From JAWKNZ01 sp041391425 (GTDB taxonomy: Bacteria > Bdellovibrionota_B > Oligoflexia > Oligoflexales > JAWKNZ01), in contig JAWKNZ010000002.1 in assembly GCA_041391425.1 (NCBI GenBank), forward strand, positions 372,001-436,000: a DNA stretch of 64,000 bases, written 5' to 3'. Shown here one piece after another: positions 38,877 through 48,212 of this stretch. Position 1 is the first letter of the stretch. Every line of letters begins with the position of its first letter. The notes beneath the pieces are model-generated. The model saw only the letters and a list, made by a program, of their open reading frames with translations. It made no database searches and was not told the origin of the DNA. The position numbers and the translations under genes were made by a program.

Positions 38877-39905
38877 GTGCAAAAAATATTGATTAGATTT
38901 TTTTTGTGGTGTTTATCTTGGGTCTATATGTTGGCAGTATTTGTGCGGAAATTATCGTACAAAACTCGATTGAAAAAAACCTATCAGTTGCCAGGAATAA
39001 CAATATCTGTTGGTAATATTGCTGTTGGCGGCACAGGTAAATCTCCTATTGTAATTGAGTTGGCTCGTTATCTAATTGAACAAGGTCATAGGCCGGCAGT
39101 TTTAACGAGAGGTTACAAAAGCGGTATTAAGCCTGAAGAATTTGCTATACTAAGGAATGGTAGTATCCAAAATTCTAATTTTGGTATTCGAAATATTTAT
39201 GCCGATGAGGCAATGATGCAGTCAAAGGAACTTTTTGATGTACCAATAATTATAGGTAGAAGGCGTTATCAAGCTGCAATGTGGTATTTAGATATTTGCA
39301 AGGAAAAGCCAACTCACTGGATACTTGATGATGGATTTCAACATTTGCAAGTGCAAAGATCAGTCGATATAGTTTTACTTGATGCCGTAGAGCCTCTGTC
39401 AGATGAAAAGCTTTTACCTTTAGGCCACTTGAGAGAGTCTAAAAAGGCGCTTTGCAGAGCGGACGTAATAATTTTTACGCGGTGTAAAAAATCATTTCCT
39501 TCCGATGTTATGATGGCAGAAGTGAAAAATATTTCACAAGCGCCTTTATTTTTTGTTCCATTTGAATATGGTGAATTGTCTTTAATATCGCTCGATCAAT
39601 ATGATGTGCTGAAGCAGAACCCGAGAGCTGAGATTGCTGTTTTAGTCGGAGTAGCTAAACCAGATGAAGTGATAGATTACTTGGTAGCGATCGGGAAGAA
39701 TATACGCCATGTGATCAAAGTTAGTGATCATCAACGTTTTCCTCTCCTCGCTGTTAAGGAAAGAATTGCCGGGTGCTCTGCTGTTGTTACAACTGCAAAA
39801 GATTATTGGAGAGAACCAGAGATTTTTCATAAAATTAATATTCCTACTTATATATTACCTCTGTCACTAAAAACGGCGAAATTGTGCTTTTCTTCCATTT
39901 TGTAA
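38877..39905 (+). CDS. lpxK: Tetraacyldisaccharide 4'-kinase LpxK
   Basis: Phosphorylates the 4' position of the lipid A disaccharide. 342 residues with GTG start. N-terminal TM anchor, then SVGNIAVGGTGKSP (residues 44-57, P-loop), PAVLTRGYKS and the diagnostic WILDDGFQHLQVQRSVDIVLLDA. A possible Rho-independent hairpin overlaps the stop (39895-39917). It lies 178 bases after the MsbA-like gene. Confidence 0.93.
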   Translation: MQKILIRFFLWCLSWVYMLAVFVRKLSYKTRLKKTYQLPGITISVGNIAVGGTGKSPIVIELARYLIEQGHRPAVLTRGYKSGIKPEEFAILRNGSIQNSNFGIRNIYADEAMMQSKELFDVPIIIGRRRYQAAMWYLDICKEKPTHWILDDGFQHLQVQRSVDIVLLDAVEPLSDEKLLPLGHLRESKKALCRADVIIFTRCKKSFPSDVMMAEVKNISQAPLFFVPFEYGELSLISLDQYDVLKQNPRAEIAVLVGVAKPDEVIDYLVAIGKNIRHVIKVSDHQRFPLLAVKERIAGCSAVVTTAKDYWREPEIFHKINIPTYILPLSLKTAKLCFSSIL

Positions 39906-39930
39906 AAAACAAAATGGAATTTTCTTTATC
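39895..39930 (+). terminator. Hairpin overlapping lpxK stop
   Basis: CCATTTTGT/ACAAAATGG, nine paired bases with a short A-rich loop, followed by a T-rich stretch. The U-tract is interrupted, so the terminator is only moderately supported. It contains the lpxK TAA. Confidence 0.45.
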
Positions 39931-40208
39931 TTGTTTTATTAGATGATTGTGGGTTGTCGAGCTTATGATATTACAGCTATCTATCAGATATATGATGCTA
40001 GTATACTTGCAAGGTATATTTCCTAATCCTATAATATCTATAGGGCAAAAGAGAATTAGTATTCAGATCATATAATCCGTTAATTAAAGTTTCATTTTAG
40101 ACTACCGAGTGGGTAGCTAAATAAGAGTAAACTAGAGCTGGATAATCCAGTGTGGAATGAAAAGTTTAGAAATTTGATTCTATATTAAAAGTCAGGTGGA
40201 GTTGAAGC

Positions 40209-41255
40209 ATGAATCAACAGCCAGAAGATCAATCAGGGGTAAATAGTACGTATTCCTCTCAACCAGGGACGCAGACTAATCCATTTACTGCTGACTTGAA
40301 AGGTGAGTTTACGAGTAATTTCGGAACTAATACAAATGCAGTATCGCAAATCTTTAAAGAAGGACAGTTTTCTCAAGGAAAGTCCAAAATCTTTATAGGT
40401 GTTGGTGCTGTTCTTGTTGTTCTCTTCGCGGCATATTACTTCTTAATGGAAGATGGTTCCGATGATGACTTTGCAGTGTTAGATGAGCCAGCGGGGCAAG
40501 AAGATACTGCCCTTGAAGATGATACTGTCTCAGATGCAGTTTCTGATGAAAGTGCTCCAGCTGATAAAGATGGTGAGATTGCCAATGCCGGCAGTGAAAG
40601 CGTTGATGAGGTTTCTGATTTTGGTGAATCAGAAGAGAGTGCTGTTGCGTCGCAAGGTGCAACTGATACTCAAGCTGCGGTCGCTACCTCTGAGGCTTTG
40701 CCTCCAGCAACAGATATCCCAGTGCTTGTTGGTCCTGCTAATGGTGCATCTAGATCTTATGATGAAACATCGACTCCTGCCGAATTCTCATGGGAAGGTA
40801 GTCCGGGTGGATACATTGCTTTTTCTCGTAATCGTTCTATGGAACCCATGGTTATGAAAATTAGGGTAAGTGGAAACTCTTATAAGTTTAATCATCCTTG
40901 GCCTGGAACATGGTATTGGCGTGTAGATAATGGCGCTGGTAGTAGTGAAGTTCGCTCCTTCCGTATTTCCAGTGTTGTGCGAAGAAATGTCCAGGTTTCA
41001 CAACCACAGTCTGGAAGTGCATTGTCAGGAAATGGTGGTGTGGTTTCTTGGACAGGTGATACAGGTGTTGCGCATTATCGAGTTGAATTTACCAATAGTG
41101 GTTGGGCAAATCCTACGCATCGTTTTGCTACTTCAGGCACGCAAATGACAATTCAAGGTGTGCAGCCTGGGCAATACCAAATGAGAGTGGGTGCATTTTC
41201 TGAAGTGGCTGGCCGTTGGGAATTTACTAACCCTATGTCGGTGACGGTACAATAA
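40209..41255 (+). CDS. Membrane-anchored protein with acidic linker and two Ig/Fn3-like domains
   Basis: 348 residues. Polar cytoplasmic N-terminus (1-58), one TM segment (about 60-78, FIGVGAVLVVLFAAYYFLM), an acidic Asp/Glu/Ala linker (80-165), then two beta-sandwich repeats each starting with PVLVGPANG... or VQVSQPQSG and ending with a W-x-W or YRV pattern (GTWYWRVDNG, YQMRVGAFS). This architecture is seen in FecR-associated and GYF-linked surface proteins. A strong AGGTGGAG site precedes the ATG, and a terminator follows, so it is a single-gene unit. Function unknown. Confidence 0.72.
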   Translation: MNQQPEDQSGVNSTYSSQPGTQTNPFTADLKGEFTSNFGTNTNAVSQIFKEGQFSQGKSKIFIGVGAVLVVLFAAYYFLMEDGSDDDFAVLDEPAGQEDTALEDDTVSDAVSDESAPADKDGEIANAGSESVDEVSDFGESEESAVASQGATDTQAAVATSEALPPATDIPVLVGPANGASRSYDETSTPAEFSWEGSPGGYIAFSRNRSMEPMVMKIRVSGNSYKFNHPWPGTWYWRVDNGAGSSEVRSFRISSVVRRNVQVSQPQSGSALSGNGGVVSWTGDTGVAHYRVEFTNSGWANPTHRFATSGTQMTIQGVQPGQYQMRVGAFSEVAGRWEFTNPMSVTVQ

Positions 41256-41329
41256 GTAAGTTGATGTTTTAGTGCGTAATTTTTAAAAAATTCTGATATA
41301 TAAGATGTCAGTTTTTTTTCATTGAAAAA

Positions 41330-41358
41330 CCTCATTATGAAGCCATAATGAGGTTTTT
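41330..41358 (+). terminator. Intrinsic terminator
   Basis: CCTCATTATG-AAGC-CATAATGAGG, ten perfect pairs, followed by TTTTT. It ends the gene at 40209-41255. Confidence 0.9.
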
Positions 41359-41556
41359 ATTATGCTCCTCATGTTATTAGAATCGTAAGTGTGCTCTAAA
41401 AATTAAATCTTAAACGGTTTAGTATTATATCTCTTGATATATTTCTCGCATAATTCCTATCGAAAATTATTTCCTTAAAAATCTACGATATAAGTAGGAT
41501 AACTTACTCAGTTTGAGTATAGTTAAAGTATAAAAAAATGATACAATAGGTCAAAA

Positions 41557-42129
41557 ATGAGCATTGAAGGTAAAGCTAGCTTGCGAAGAAAAGCAATGAG
41601 GGATCGACTTGCGCTGAGCCTGGCTGAATGTTTGGCAAAAAGCAAGATACATGTAGAACTTTTAAGTGAAAAACTCCCGAATTTTTTATTTCATTCAATT
41701 TTCTTATATTTTCCTTTTAAGAATGAGCCTGATCTATTAACTTTGATGGAGAGGTTTCCTCATATTGATTTTTCTTTTCCGGTTGTCGAGAATCAGGGCG
41801 GAGATTTAGAGTTTTTTTTATGGAAAAAAGGAGAGTCTATTTCTGTTAATCGCTGGGGAATTAAGGAGCCAGTTCTGGTATCCAATTCTATTCCATCAGT
41901 CGCAGATGATAAAACTCTGATTATTGTACCTGGATTATGTATGGATAGGGCAGGGGATAGATTGGGTTATGGAGGCGGTTATTATGATCGTTTTTTAAAT
42001 TCACATCCAGATAGTCTAACTTTAGGTGTGTGTCAATCTGAGTTTTTATTCGAATGCTTGCCTCGTGACCCTTGGGATCAAAAATTGAAATTTATTTGTA
42101 CTGAAAATGATTTTATTACAATCTTGTAA
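41557..42129 (+). CDS. 5-formyltetrahydrofolate cyclo-ligase family protein
   Basis: Converts 5-formyl-THF to methenyl-THF using ATP (folate one-carbon metabolism). 190 residues. The diagnostic loop DRAGDRLGYGGGYYDRFL is complete, and an N-terminal KASLRRKAMRDR helix is typical. ATG has a weak AGG upstream. In gammaproteobacteria the gene often sits beside 6S RNA; here a minus-strand terminator and possible small RNA lie downstream, but no 6S consensus structure was confirmed. Confidence 0.9.
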   Translation: MSIEGKASLRRKAMRDRLALSLAECLAKSKIHVELLSEKLPNFLFHSIFLYFPFKNEPDLLTLMERFPHIDFSFPVVENQGGDLEFFLWKKGESISVNRWGIKEPVLVSNSIPSVADDKTLIIVPGLCMDRAGDRLGYGGGYYDRFLNSHPDSLTLGVCQSEFLFECLPRDPWDQKLKFICTENDFITIL

Positions 42130-42227
42130 TGAGAAAAAATTAGGATATTGAGACTGATAAGCTCCCGTAAAAAATATACAAAATAGTTTTGTGAAAAGTT
42201 GATTTGAGTACGAGTACATAAAAAAGA

Positions 42228-42256
42228 AGCCTTCGAGATTCTCGAAGGCTTCTAAA
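42228..42256 (-). terminator. Strong intrinsic terminator facing minus strand
   Basis: GAAGCCTTCGAG-ATT-CTCGAAGGCTTC, 12 perfect pairs. On the plus strand it is followed by TAAATA, but on the minus strand by TTTTTT. No annotated gene is read towards it from the right, so it may end an unannotated small RNA. Confidence 0.7.
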
Positions 42257-42400
42257 TAGGGGAGAATAATGCGATGATTTTAGGATTATAAAGGCCATTT
42301 AACTCAAGGACGCTGTTAGTATTTCAACTGCAAGCGAACAGCCCTTTTAACCCGCTCTACCTAAAGTATAAATGAGTATAAATTAGAGAAGTATAAGTAT
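42229..42400 (-). ncRNA. Candidate small RNA ending at the minus-strand terminator
   Basis: Minus-strand DNA between a possible promoter (TTGTGA-17-AATACT near 42380-42420) and the strong terminator at 42228-42256 contains a stable hairpin (AAGGGCTGTT paired with AACAGCGTCCTT). Nothing in it resembles a known RNA family to me. It is an inference from an orphan terminator. Confidence 0.25.
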
Positions 42401-42463
42401 TATTAACATTTTGCACTTTCACAAAAAAAATCTGTTAAAACGTGTTGATATAGTGAGGAAGTA

Positions 42464-44665
42464 ATGAAGAAATTTGGGACCTTCAAGGGAGTTTTTATTC
42501 CGAGTGTTCTTACTATTCTTGGAGTAATAATGTATCTGCGTATGGGGTGGGTTTTAGGAAATGTAGGGTTATTTGGATCTCTTATAATTGTTACCCTTGC
42601 CAGTGCTATTACTTTTTTAACAGGGCTTTCTATTTCTGCAACTTCTACAAATATGAAGGTAAAAGGAGGTGGTGCCTATTATATGATTTCTCGCTCGTTT
42701 GGAGTGGAGGCAGGTGCAGCTGTCGGTATTCCTTTATACTTTGCACAGGCAATTGGTATAGCATTTTATCTTGCAGGATTTGCAGAATCGTTGCATGCTT
42801 TTTTTCCTGATTTTCCAAGCTATATTATTAGCATATGCGGGCTTATTATATTAACAGGCTTGGCTATTTTTTCAGCTGATGTAGCCTTAAAGACTCAATT
42901 TTTTGTTTTTATCATTATCTTGCTTTCGCTCGTATCATTTTTTTTAGGATCGCCACTTTCAGAAACAGCGGCGGAGCCATCGTTAACTGTGGTTGTTGAA
43001 CAAGCTGGTTTTTGGGCTGTATTTGCTGTGTTTTTTCCTGCTGTGACAGGTATCGAGGCAGGACTATCAATGTCTGGAGATCTTAAAGATCCAGCAAAAT
43101 CATTGCCTAGAGGGACGTTGGCTGCTGTTTTATTTGGTTACTGTATATACTTAGCTATTCCTGTTTTCTTATCTATATTTGTATCAGAACCATCGCTATT
43201 ACTTGCTAAGCCTATGATTATGAAGGAAGTGGCATATATTGGACAATTTGTTGTTCTAGGGCTTTGGGGAGCAACGCTTTCTAGTGCTTTAGGTGCAATT
43301 TTAGGCGCTCCTAGAACTTTACAAGCATTAGCGCGAGATAGTGTTATTTGGTCAAAGTTTGGTGAGGGGTATGGGGCAGAAGATGCTCCGAGAATTGCTA
43401 CAGGCATAACTTTTTTTGTTGCACTTGGAGGGATTTTATTAGGAGATTTAAATGTTATTGCGCCAATACTTTCGATGTTTTTTCTAACTTCATATGGGGT
43501 GTTAAACCTTTCTGCCGCAGTCGAAGGTATGATAGCAAACCCCTCTTGGCGACCAAAGCTTAAGTTTCCTTGGGTCTTATCCTTAATCGGGGGAGTCTTT
43601 TGTTTTGCTGTTATGTTTATGATAAATCCTGGTGCGACGATGATATCCATGTGTTTAACTTTTCTTGTTTACTATTTTATGCAAAAAAGAAAGTTAACCG
43701 CCCGCTGGGACGATATGCGTAGAGGAATCCTTATATACCTAGCAAGGCTTTCTATCTCAAAATTAGCAAACCTGAGAGAGAACAGCAAATCTTGGCGTCC
43801 TAATTTACTGGTTTTGAGTGGTGCTCCGACCAAGCGTTGGTATTTGATTGAACTTGCAGATGCTATAACCCATGGTAAAGGGTTTATGACTATTGCTACT
43901 ATTCTACCAACTGGGTCGGCTGTGATAAACCGAATCAATGAGATGCAAAAGGCTATTGAAGAATTTTTAAAGAAGAATAATATTCCATCGCTAGTAAGGA
44001 TTTCTGTAGCTGATACTGTTAACTCAGGAGTGCAGTCATTAGTTCGGGATTACGGACTAGGTCCCATATACCCGAATACAATTATTTTAGGTGAAACTGA
44101 GCAGGAAGAAAATTTTAATGAGTTTGCGGAGATGCTTATTACGATATATCAAGCAGGGCGAAATATTGTCGTAATTCGTGAAAGCGGTTTGCCTTTGGTA
44201 CAGCATAGAATAAAACGGATCGATGTTTGGTGGGGAAGAGAACGGCGTAATGCTGGTTTGAGTTTAGCGTTGGGATATATGTTGCAAAGTAGTCCGGAGT
44301 GGGAAGGATCTAGGTTAGCTTTGAAATCAGTGACTACAACGGAAAGTGAGAATATTGCTGCACAGGAAATATTGGATAATTACTTAGCTGAAGGACGTCT
44401 TGAGGCCGATGCAAATACCTACAGTGCAGAAGCTAATCGCCAAAGTGTATTTAACAAGATTAGAAGTGTATCTAAAGATGCACAGTTAGTTTTTATCGGT
44501 ATGCGCCCCCCTAATCTGGATGAGTACAGAGAAAATCCGGAGAAAGCTATTAAAGAATATGAGCTTTATTATAAAGAGTTATTGGATGTGACAAGGCAGT
44601 TTCCCGCGTGTGCAATAGTCATAGCAGCAGAAGATATTGATTTTCATAAAATCTTTTCTGCATAG
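42464..44665 (+). CDS. SLC12-like (cation-chloride cotransporter-type) permease
   Basis: 733 residues of the APC superfamily. The N-terminus reads FGTFKGVFIPSVLTILGVIM, the hallmark of Na-K-Cl/K-Cl cotransporter homologues, followed by about 12 TM segments to residue 400 and a cytosolic C-terminal domain of 330 residues (RPNLLVLSGAPTKRW, PPNLDEYRENPEKA). It is probably an ion or amino-acid/polyamine-coupled transporter. Substrate not determinable from sequence. GAGGAAGTA lies directly before the ATG. Isolated in its own unit. Confidence 0.8.
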   Translation: MKKFGTFKGVFIPSVLTILGVIMYLRMGWVLGNVGLFGSLIIVTLASAITFLTGLSISATSTNMKVKGGGAYYMISRSFGVEAGAAVGIPLYFAQAIGIAFYLAGFAESLHAFFPDFPSYIISICGLIILTGLAIFSADVALKTQFFVFIIILLSLVSFFLGSPLSETAAEPSLTVVVEQAGFWAVFAVFFPAVTGIEAGLSMSGDLKDPAKSLPRGTLAAVLFGYCIYLAIPVFLSIFVSEPSLLLAKPMIMKEVAYIGQFVVLGLWGATLSSALGAILGAPRTLQALARDSVIWSKFGEGYGAEDAPRIATGITFFVALGGILLGDLNVIAPILSMFFLTSYGVLNLSAAVEGMIANPSWRPKLKFPWVLSLIGGVFCFAVMFMINPGATMISMCLTFLVYYFMQKRKLTARWDDMRRGILIYLARLSISKLANLRENSKSWRPNLLVLSGAPTKRWYLIELADAITHGKGFMTIATILPTGSAVINRINEMQKAIEEFLKKNNIPSLVRISVADTVNSGVQSLVRDYGLGPIYPNTIILGETEQEENFNEFAEMLITIYQAGRNIVVIRESGLPLVQHRIKRIDVWWGRERRNAGLSLALGYMLQSSPEWEGSRLALKSVTTTESENIAAQEILDNYLAEGRLEADANTYSAEANRQSVFNKIRSVSKDAQLVFIGMRPPNLDEYRENPEKAIKEYELYYKELLDVTRQFPACAIVIAAEDIDFHKIFSA

Positions 44666-45051
44666 ACACATCTATACAGAAAACAATTGCGCCTGGCGTG
44701 GATAGGGTGAAGAAAAAAAGATGCGCTATATAAAGAATACTTCACCCTGTCGCAATTCAGGTATTTTGTCTTTGATCTTATAAAAATTGCAGATGCCTAA
44801 AATATTTGCTCTTTTTGTGGTTTGATAACAGGACTCATTTGTGCAAACATGGATCGCCTTTTCATCAAATAAAGGCTGAGGGCTAACGGCGGGATTTTTG
44901 ATTGTTTTACGTACAGATTTTGACTATGCAAGGAGGAGAGTAACTTCTGAGTGTAGGCCATTGGAGGCTGCGCTATAGTGTATATTGTGTAGTTGTTACA
45001 GGTTGCACCCATCTTAATGTATAGTGTTGGATTAATATTTTTTGGAGAACA
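44666..45051. other. Intergenic region upstream of hemL
   Basis: 386 bases. A hairpin AGGGTGAAG...CTTCACCCT (about 44705-44750) has a 26-base loop and no U-tract; meaning unclear. No other signal found. Confidence 0.45.
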
Positions 45052-45057
45052 TTGGCT

Positions 45058-46353
45058 ATGAATAGAGAGACTTCTGCTATGTTGTTTGCGCGAGCAAAAA
45101 AGCTTATGCCTGGCGGAGTCAGCTCGCCCGTTCGAGCTTTTAAGTCGGTTGGCGGTGATCCTGTTTTTATAAAAAAAGCTAATGGATCATATATATGGGA
45201 TGAAGATGATAATCGTTATATTGATTATGTTGGCAGTTGGGGACCTGCAATTTTAGGGCATTGTCACTCAGAAGTTTTAGGCGCTGTAGTCGAGGTAGCC
45301 CAAAATGGATTTAGCTTTGGAGCACCGACTCGAAATGAATCGAAATTAGCTGAAAAAATCATTGAAGCTTTACCAGCCATGGAAATGATTCGGTTTGTTT
45401 CTAGTGGCACCGAGGCTTGCATGTCTGCAATTCGTTTGGCTCGAGGGTATACCAAAAGAGATTATATCGTTAAGTTTACCGGCAATTATCATGGCCATGG
45501 TGATATGCTATTAGCTAAAGCTGGGTCTGGGGTGGCTACTTTTGGCTTACCCGATAGCCCAGGGGTTCCCAAAGGTGCAGTTGAGCATACATTATGTTGC
45601 CCTTACAATGACATCAAAGCGATAGAGGAGCTTTTTCGTAAATACCCAGAGCAGATAGCTGCTGTTATTTTAGAGCCTATAGTTGGCAATGCCGGTTTTA
45701 TCCGTCCGGGAGCGGAATTTTTGCCAAACCTTAGGGAGCTTACTACTCAGTCTGGGGCTCTTTTAATTATGGATGAAGTTATGACTGGCTTTAGGGCTGC
45801 CTGGGGTGGTGTTCAGGTAAATTTGAACATAAAGCCAGACTTGACCACCTTGGGTAAAGTTATCGGTGGTGGGATGCCTTTAGCAGCATATGGTGGCCGT
45901 TCTGATATTATGCAACTTATTGCTCCTTCTGGGCCTGTTTATCAGGCTGGAACCCTTTCTGGAAATCCATTAGCGACGGCCTGCGGTTTAAAAACTCTTG
46001 AACTTTTGCAGAAGTCTGGTAACTATCAGAGTTTAGCAAACCTTTGTAAGAAATTAATGAATGGTTTTAACGGGTTAGCAGAAAAATACAGAATTCCCTT
46101 TATTAGTGATTGGGAAGGTGGCATGTTTGGCTTCTTTTTCTGCGATTCGCCTATAAAAAGGTATGAAGATACCAATAATATGAATATCGAAATTTTTAGG
46201 CGGTTTCATCGCGGGATGTTGGACAAGGGGTTTTATTTTGCTCCTTCTGCGTACGAAGCTGGATTTGTTTCGCTTGCTCATAGTATGCAAGATATTCAAG
46301 CAACTATCGATGCTGCAGATGAGGTGTTTCAAGAATTGGCGGATAGCTTATGA
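45058..46353 (+). CDS. hemL: Glutamate-1-semialdehyde 2,1-aminomutase
   Basis: PLP enzyme making 5-aminolevulinate for haem from glutamate semialdehyde (C5 pathway). KLMPGGVSSPVRAFKSVGG, TGNYHGHGDMLLAKAGSG, DEVMTGFR and the PLP-lysine in TTLGKVIGGGMP are present. 431 residues, normal. The ATG at 45058 is chosen, with GGAG 10 bases upstream; a TTG at 45052 is also possible. Its TGA overlaps the start of mqnA by four bases, so the two are translationally coupled. Confidence 0.95.
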   Translation: MNRETSAMLFARAKKLMPGGVSSPVRAFKSVGGDPVFIKKANGSYIWDEDDNRYIDYVGSWGPAILGHCHSEVLGAVVEVAQNGFSFGAPTRNESKLAEKIIEALPAMEMIRFVSSGTEACMSAIRLARGYTKRDYIVKFTGNYHGHGDMLLAKAGSGVATFGLPDSPGVPKGAVEHTLCCPYNDIKAIEELFRKYPEQIAAVILEPIVGNAGFIRPGAEFLPNLRELTTQSGALLIMDEVMTGFRAAWGGVQVNLNIKPDLTTLGKVIGGGMPLAAYGGRSDIMQLIAPSGPVYQAGTLSGNPLATACGLKTLELLQKSGNYQSLANLCKKLMNGFNGLAEKYRIPFISDWEGGMFGFFFCDSPIKRYEDTNNMNIEIFRRFHRGMLDKGFYFAPSAYEAGFVSLAHSMQDIQATIDAADEVFQELADSL

Positions 46354-47372
46354 GCCATGTAAATGCTAAACCTAGTGTAGATCGTATTCTTTTAGGATGG
46401 ATTCCTTATTGGAATATGTTGCCCTTTTATAGGGAGCTTTCACGCAATGGTGAAAATATCCAATTTGTGACGGGTTCACCAGTACAAATAAATTCTCATT
46501 TAAAAGAAGGAAAGGTTAAAATAGCCCCTTCTTCAAGTGTATGCCTACTTACTGATGCTCGTTCGGAAATCGCAGTTCCTTATGGAGTTTCCTGTGATGG
46601 GCCAGTTCAAAGTGTCTATATAGGTTTTCAGCATGAGCATGAAGAAGTTTTTGCTTATATAGAAAGCCGACTATTACAGATTAGGGGTCTTTACCGACAA
46701 GCGCACCAAATGCATGGTTTTGATGTACGTAAGATTTCACAATTTATGTGGGAAGCCGCCAGTATTTTACCTAAACCTGCATGTGAATTGATACCGACGA
46801 TTTGCATGAGCAAATCCTCAGCTTCGAGTGTGATTTTAGCAAAAATATTGTATAAATTATGCTTTGGAGATAATGCTTTTACGCAATTGTGTGAGCGTGA
46901 TTCTTCGATAGGAAACTTATCAATACGTGCGCCATTGGAAGTGGTTATTGGAGACGAAGCTTTGATGCGTAAGACAAGCTTTTATAAAATATTGGATTTG
47001 GGGGAGGCCTGGAAGCTTGTCACAGATTTACCTTTTGTTTTTTCTATCTGGCAATGCCATGGTGAGTTTTTAAATGGTTGGAGGCGACGCATTTGTAAAT
47101 GCGGTGAATTAGCCTCTGCAAAAATGAAAGTCGAGCCGACATCTTATTTTCCTGACTCTTTGCCTGTAGATGAAAATGGTCGCCCGATCAATTTAGCTTC
47201 GTATTGGGCGAATATAAATTATAAATTAGGGCCTAAAGAATTTAAGGGATTATCCTTATTTTTGTCGTTAGCCAGAGATTTAAAGCCACAGCTTGCAAGT
47301 CAGGTTGATTTGGTAAAGTTACTTCGTTGGCAAGACTTTGGGATCAATGGCAATATACCTCGTATCGTGTAG
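46350..47372 (+). CDS. mqnA: Chorismate dehydratase, futalosine menaquinone pathway
   Basis: First enzyme of the futalosine route to menaquinone. The frame begins GWIPYWNMLPFY, matching the GxIxYxNxxP start of MqnA; KIAPSSSVCLL corresponds to the substrate-loop SS motif; VVIGDEALMR and LGEAWKLVTDLPFVFSIW are typical. At 340 residues it is 50-70 longer than usual, because of an insertion around residues 85-150 (YIGFQHEHEEVFAYIESRL). ATG overlaps the hemL stop. Other mqn genes are not in the window. MqnD is the related alternative, but the motif order fits MqnA. Confidence 0.8.
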   Translation: MSHVNAKPSVDRILLGWIPYWNMLPFYRELSRNGENIQFVTGSPVQINSHLKEGKVKIAPSSSVCLLTDARSEIAVPYGVSCDGPVQSVYIGFQHEHEEVFAYIESRLLQIRGLYRQAHQMHGFDVRKISQFMWEAASILPKPACELIPTICMSKSSASSVILAKILYKLCFGDNAFTQLCERDSSIGNLSIRAPLEVVIGDEALMRKTSFYKILDLGEAWKLVTDLPFVFSIWQCHGEFLNGWRRRICKCGELASAKMKVEPTSYFPDSLPVDENGRPINLASYWANINYKLGPKEFKGLSLFLSLARDLKPQLASQVDLVKLLRWQDFGINGNIPRIV

Positions 47373-47443
47373 AAATATAAATCTGAGCTAGATGATACTA
47401 TCATAAAATAACTTAAAATCTTTAGGACACTCCTTTTCTATTT

Positions 47444-47562
47444 GTAACTATTCAGCGTATCTTTTCCCTTCAATATGTCGTTTGATACATCGTCATCCAT
47501 ATGAGGATGACGGGCAGTCAAGGCTTTGAATCGAGCAGATAAAAAATACTCTGAATGGTTAC
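47444..47562. mobile_element. 119-bp MITE, copy 1
   Basis: Starts GTAACTATTCAGCGTAT and ends with the imperfect complement ATACTCTGAATGGTTAC. It differs from copy 2 by about three bases over its full 119-bp length. A central hairpin CGTCATCC-n6-GGATGACG is present. No flanking duplication is visible, so it is probably an older insertion. Confidence 0.85.
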
Positions 47563-47645
47563 ATGGGATGATGAATGCCTTCAAGTGTGCTGTTGTGTGA
47601 TAGACATTGTTATTCTCAATAAAGAGTGCTGGATTATTTTACAAC

Positions 47646-48212
47646 TCAATAAAGCGACATAATATGTTTAATAGGGATGATCAAAATTAGACTCCCGGAT
47701 ATAGTGCCAACTACGAGTTCGATCACAGGTACTATGGTTTGTAGTTTTTCTATCGATTGAGATTGCTTTAATTCGAGCCCAAAAAGCCAATCTTTTTGAG
47801 CTAATTTTTTTTCAAAAGAAAGATTTATACCCGCTTCAAGCTCTCTGTGTTTTAAATGCAGCCAAGTGTCGCGTAATTTTTTTTGTCTTGGACTTTCGTC
47901 GGTGAAAAGTATTATGAGTAAATCCTTTGCCGAGAAACTTAAGCTTTTTTCGAAAAGCCAAGAAGTGGGAAGTTGTTTCTTTATATATATTAGACTCGAA
48001 ATGGCTATAATGATGGAAAAATGCAAACAAAAATAATCCAACTTTTGTAATGCTTTAAAGGTGTCGTCTAAAAAAAGGAAACGGACAAACAATCTTCCTA
48101 TAAGCGATAAAACTATAAATATAGATATTCTTAAAACTAAATTATAAAAATGGTGTGCCACTTCTTTAAAGTAATGATTTGCTTTTTGTAACTCATAAAT
48201 TAATGTGTTCAT
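47646..48212 (-). CDS. Membrane protein of unknown function
   Basis: 188 residues with hydrophobic helices at about 24-44, 60-80 and 165-183 and a central hydrophilic loop rich in Lys, Glu and Leu (RQKKLRDTWLHLKHRELEAG). No ribosome binding site or recognised motif. It stands alone on the minus strand next to a MITE copy. It may be a lineage-specific gene. Confidence 0.5.
   Translation of the reverse strand: MNTLIYELQKANHYFKEVAHHFYNLVLRISIFIVLSLIGRLFVRFLFLDDTFKALQKLDYFCLHFSIIIAISSLIYIKKQLPTSWLFEKSLSFSAKDLLIILFTDESPRQKKLRDTWLHLKHRELEAGINLSFEKKLAQKDWLFGLELKQSQSIEKLQTIVPVIELVVGTISGSLILIIPIKHIMSLY

Noticed and set aside
40393..41148. Several long frames on the minus and alternate plus frames within the anchored Ig-like gene
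   Set aside because: They follow the repeated base composition of the real gene, have no ribosome binding sites and encode His/Gln- or Val/Leu-rich low-complexity peptides.
42229..42400. 6S RNA identification
   Set aside because: The neighbourhood suggests it, but the closing stem-bubble-stem of 6S RNA could not be matched, so only a generic candidate RNA is given.
44797..45012. 71-codon minus-strand frame upstream of hemL
   Set aside because: No ribosome binding site or recognisable sequence; it overlaps the expected hemL promoter region.
47444..47562. The two similar 119-bp segments as a CRISPR repeat pair
   Set aside because: They are 7.8 kb apart, have terminal inverted repeats and lack repeat-spacer periodicity, so they are mobile elements.
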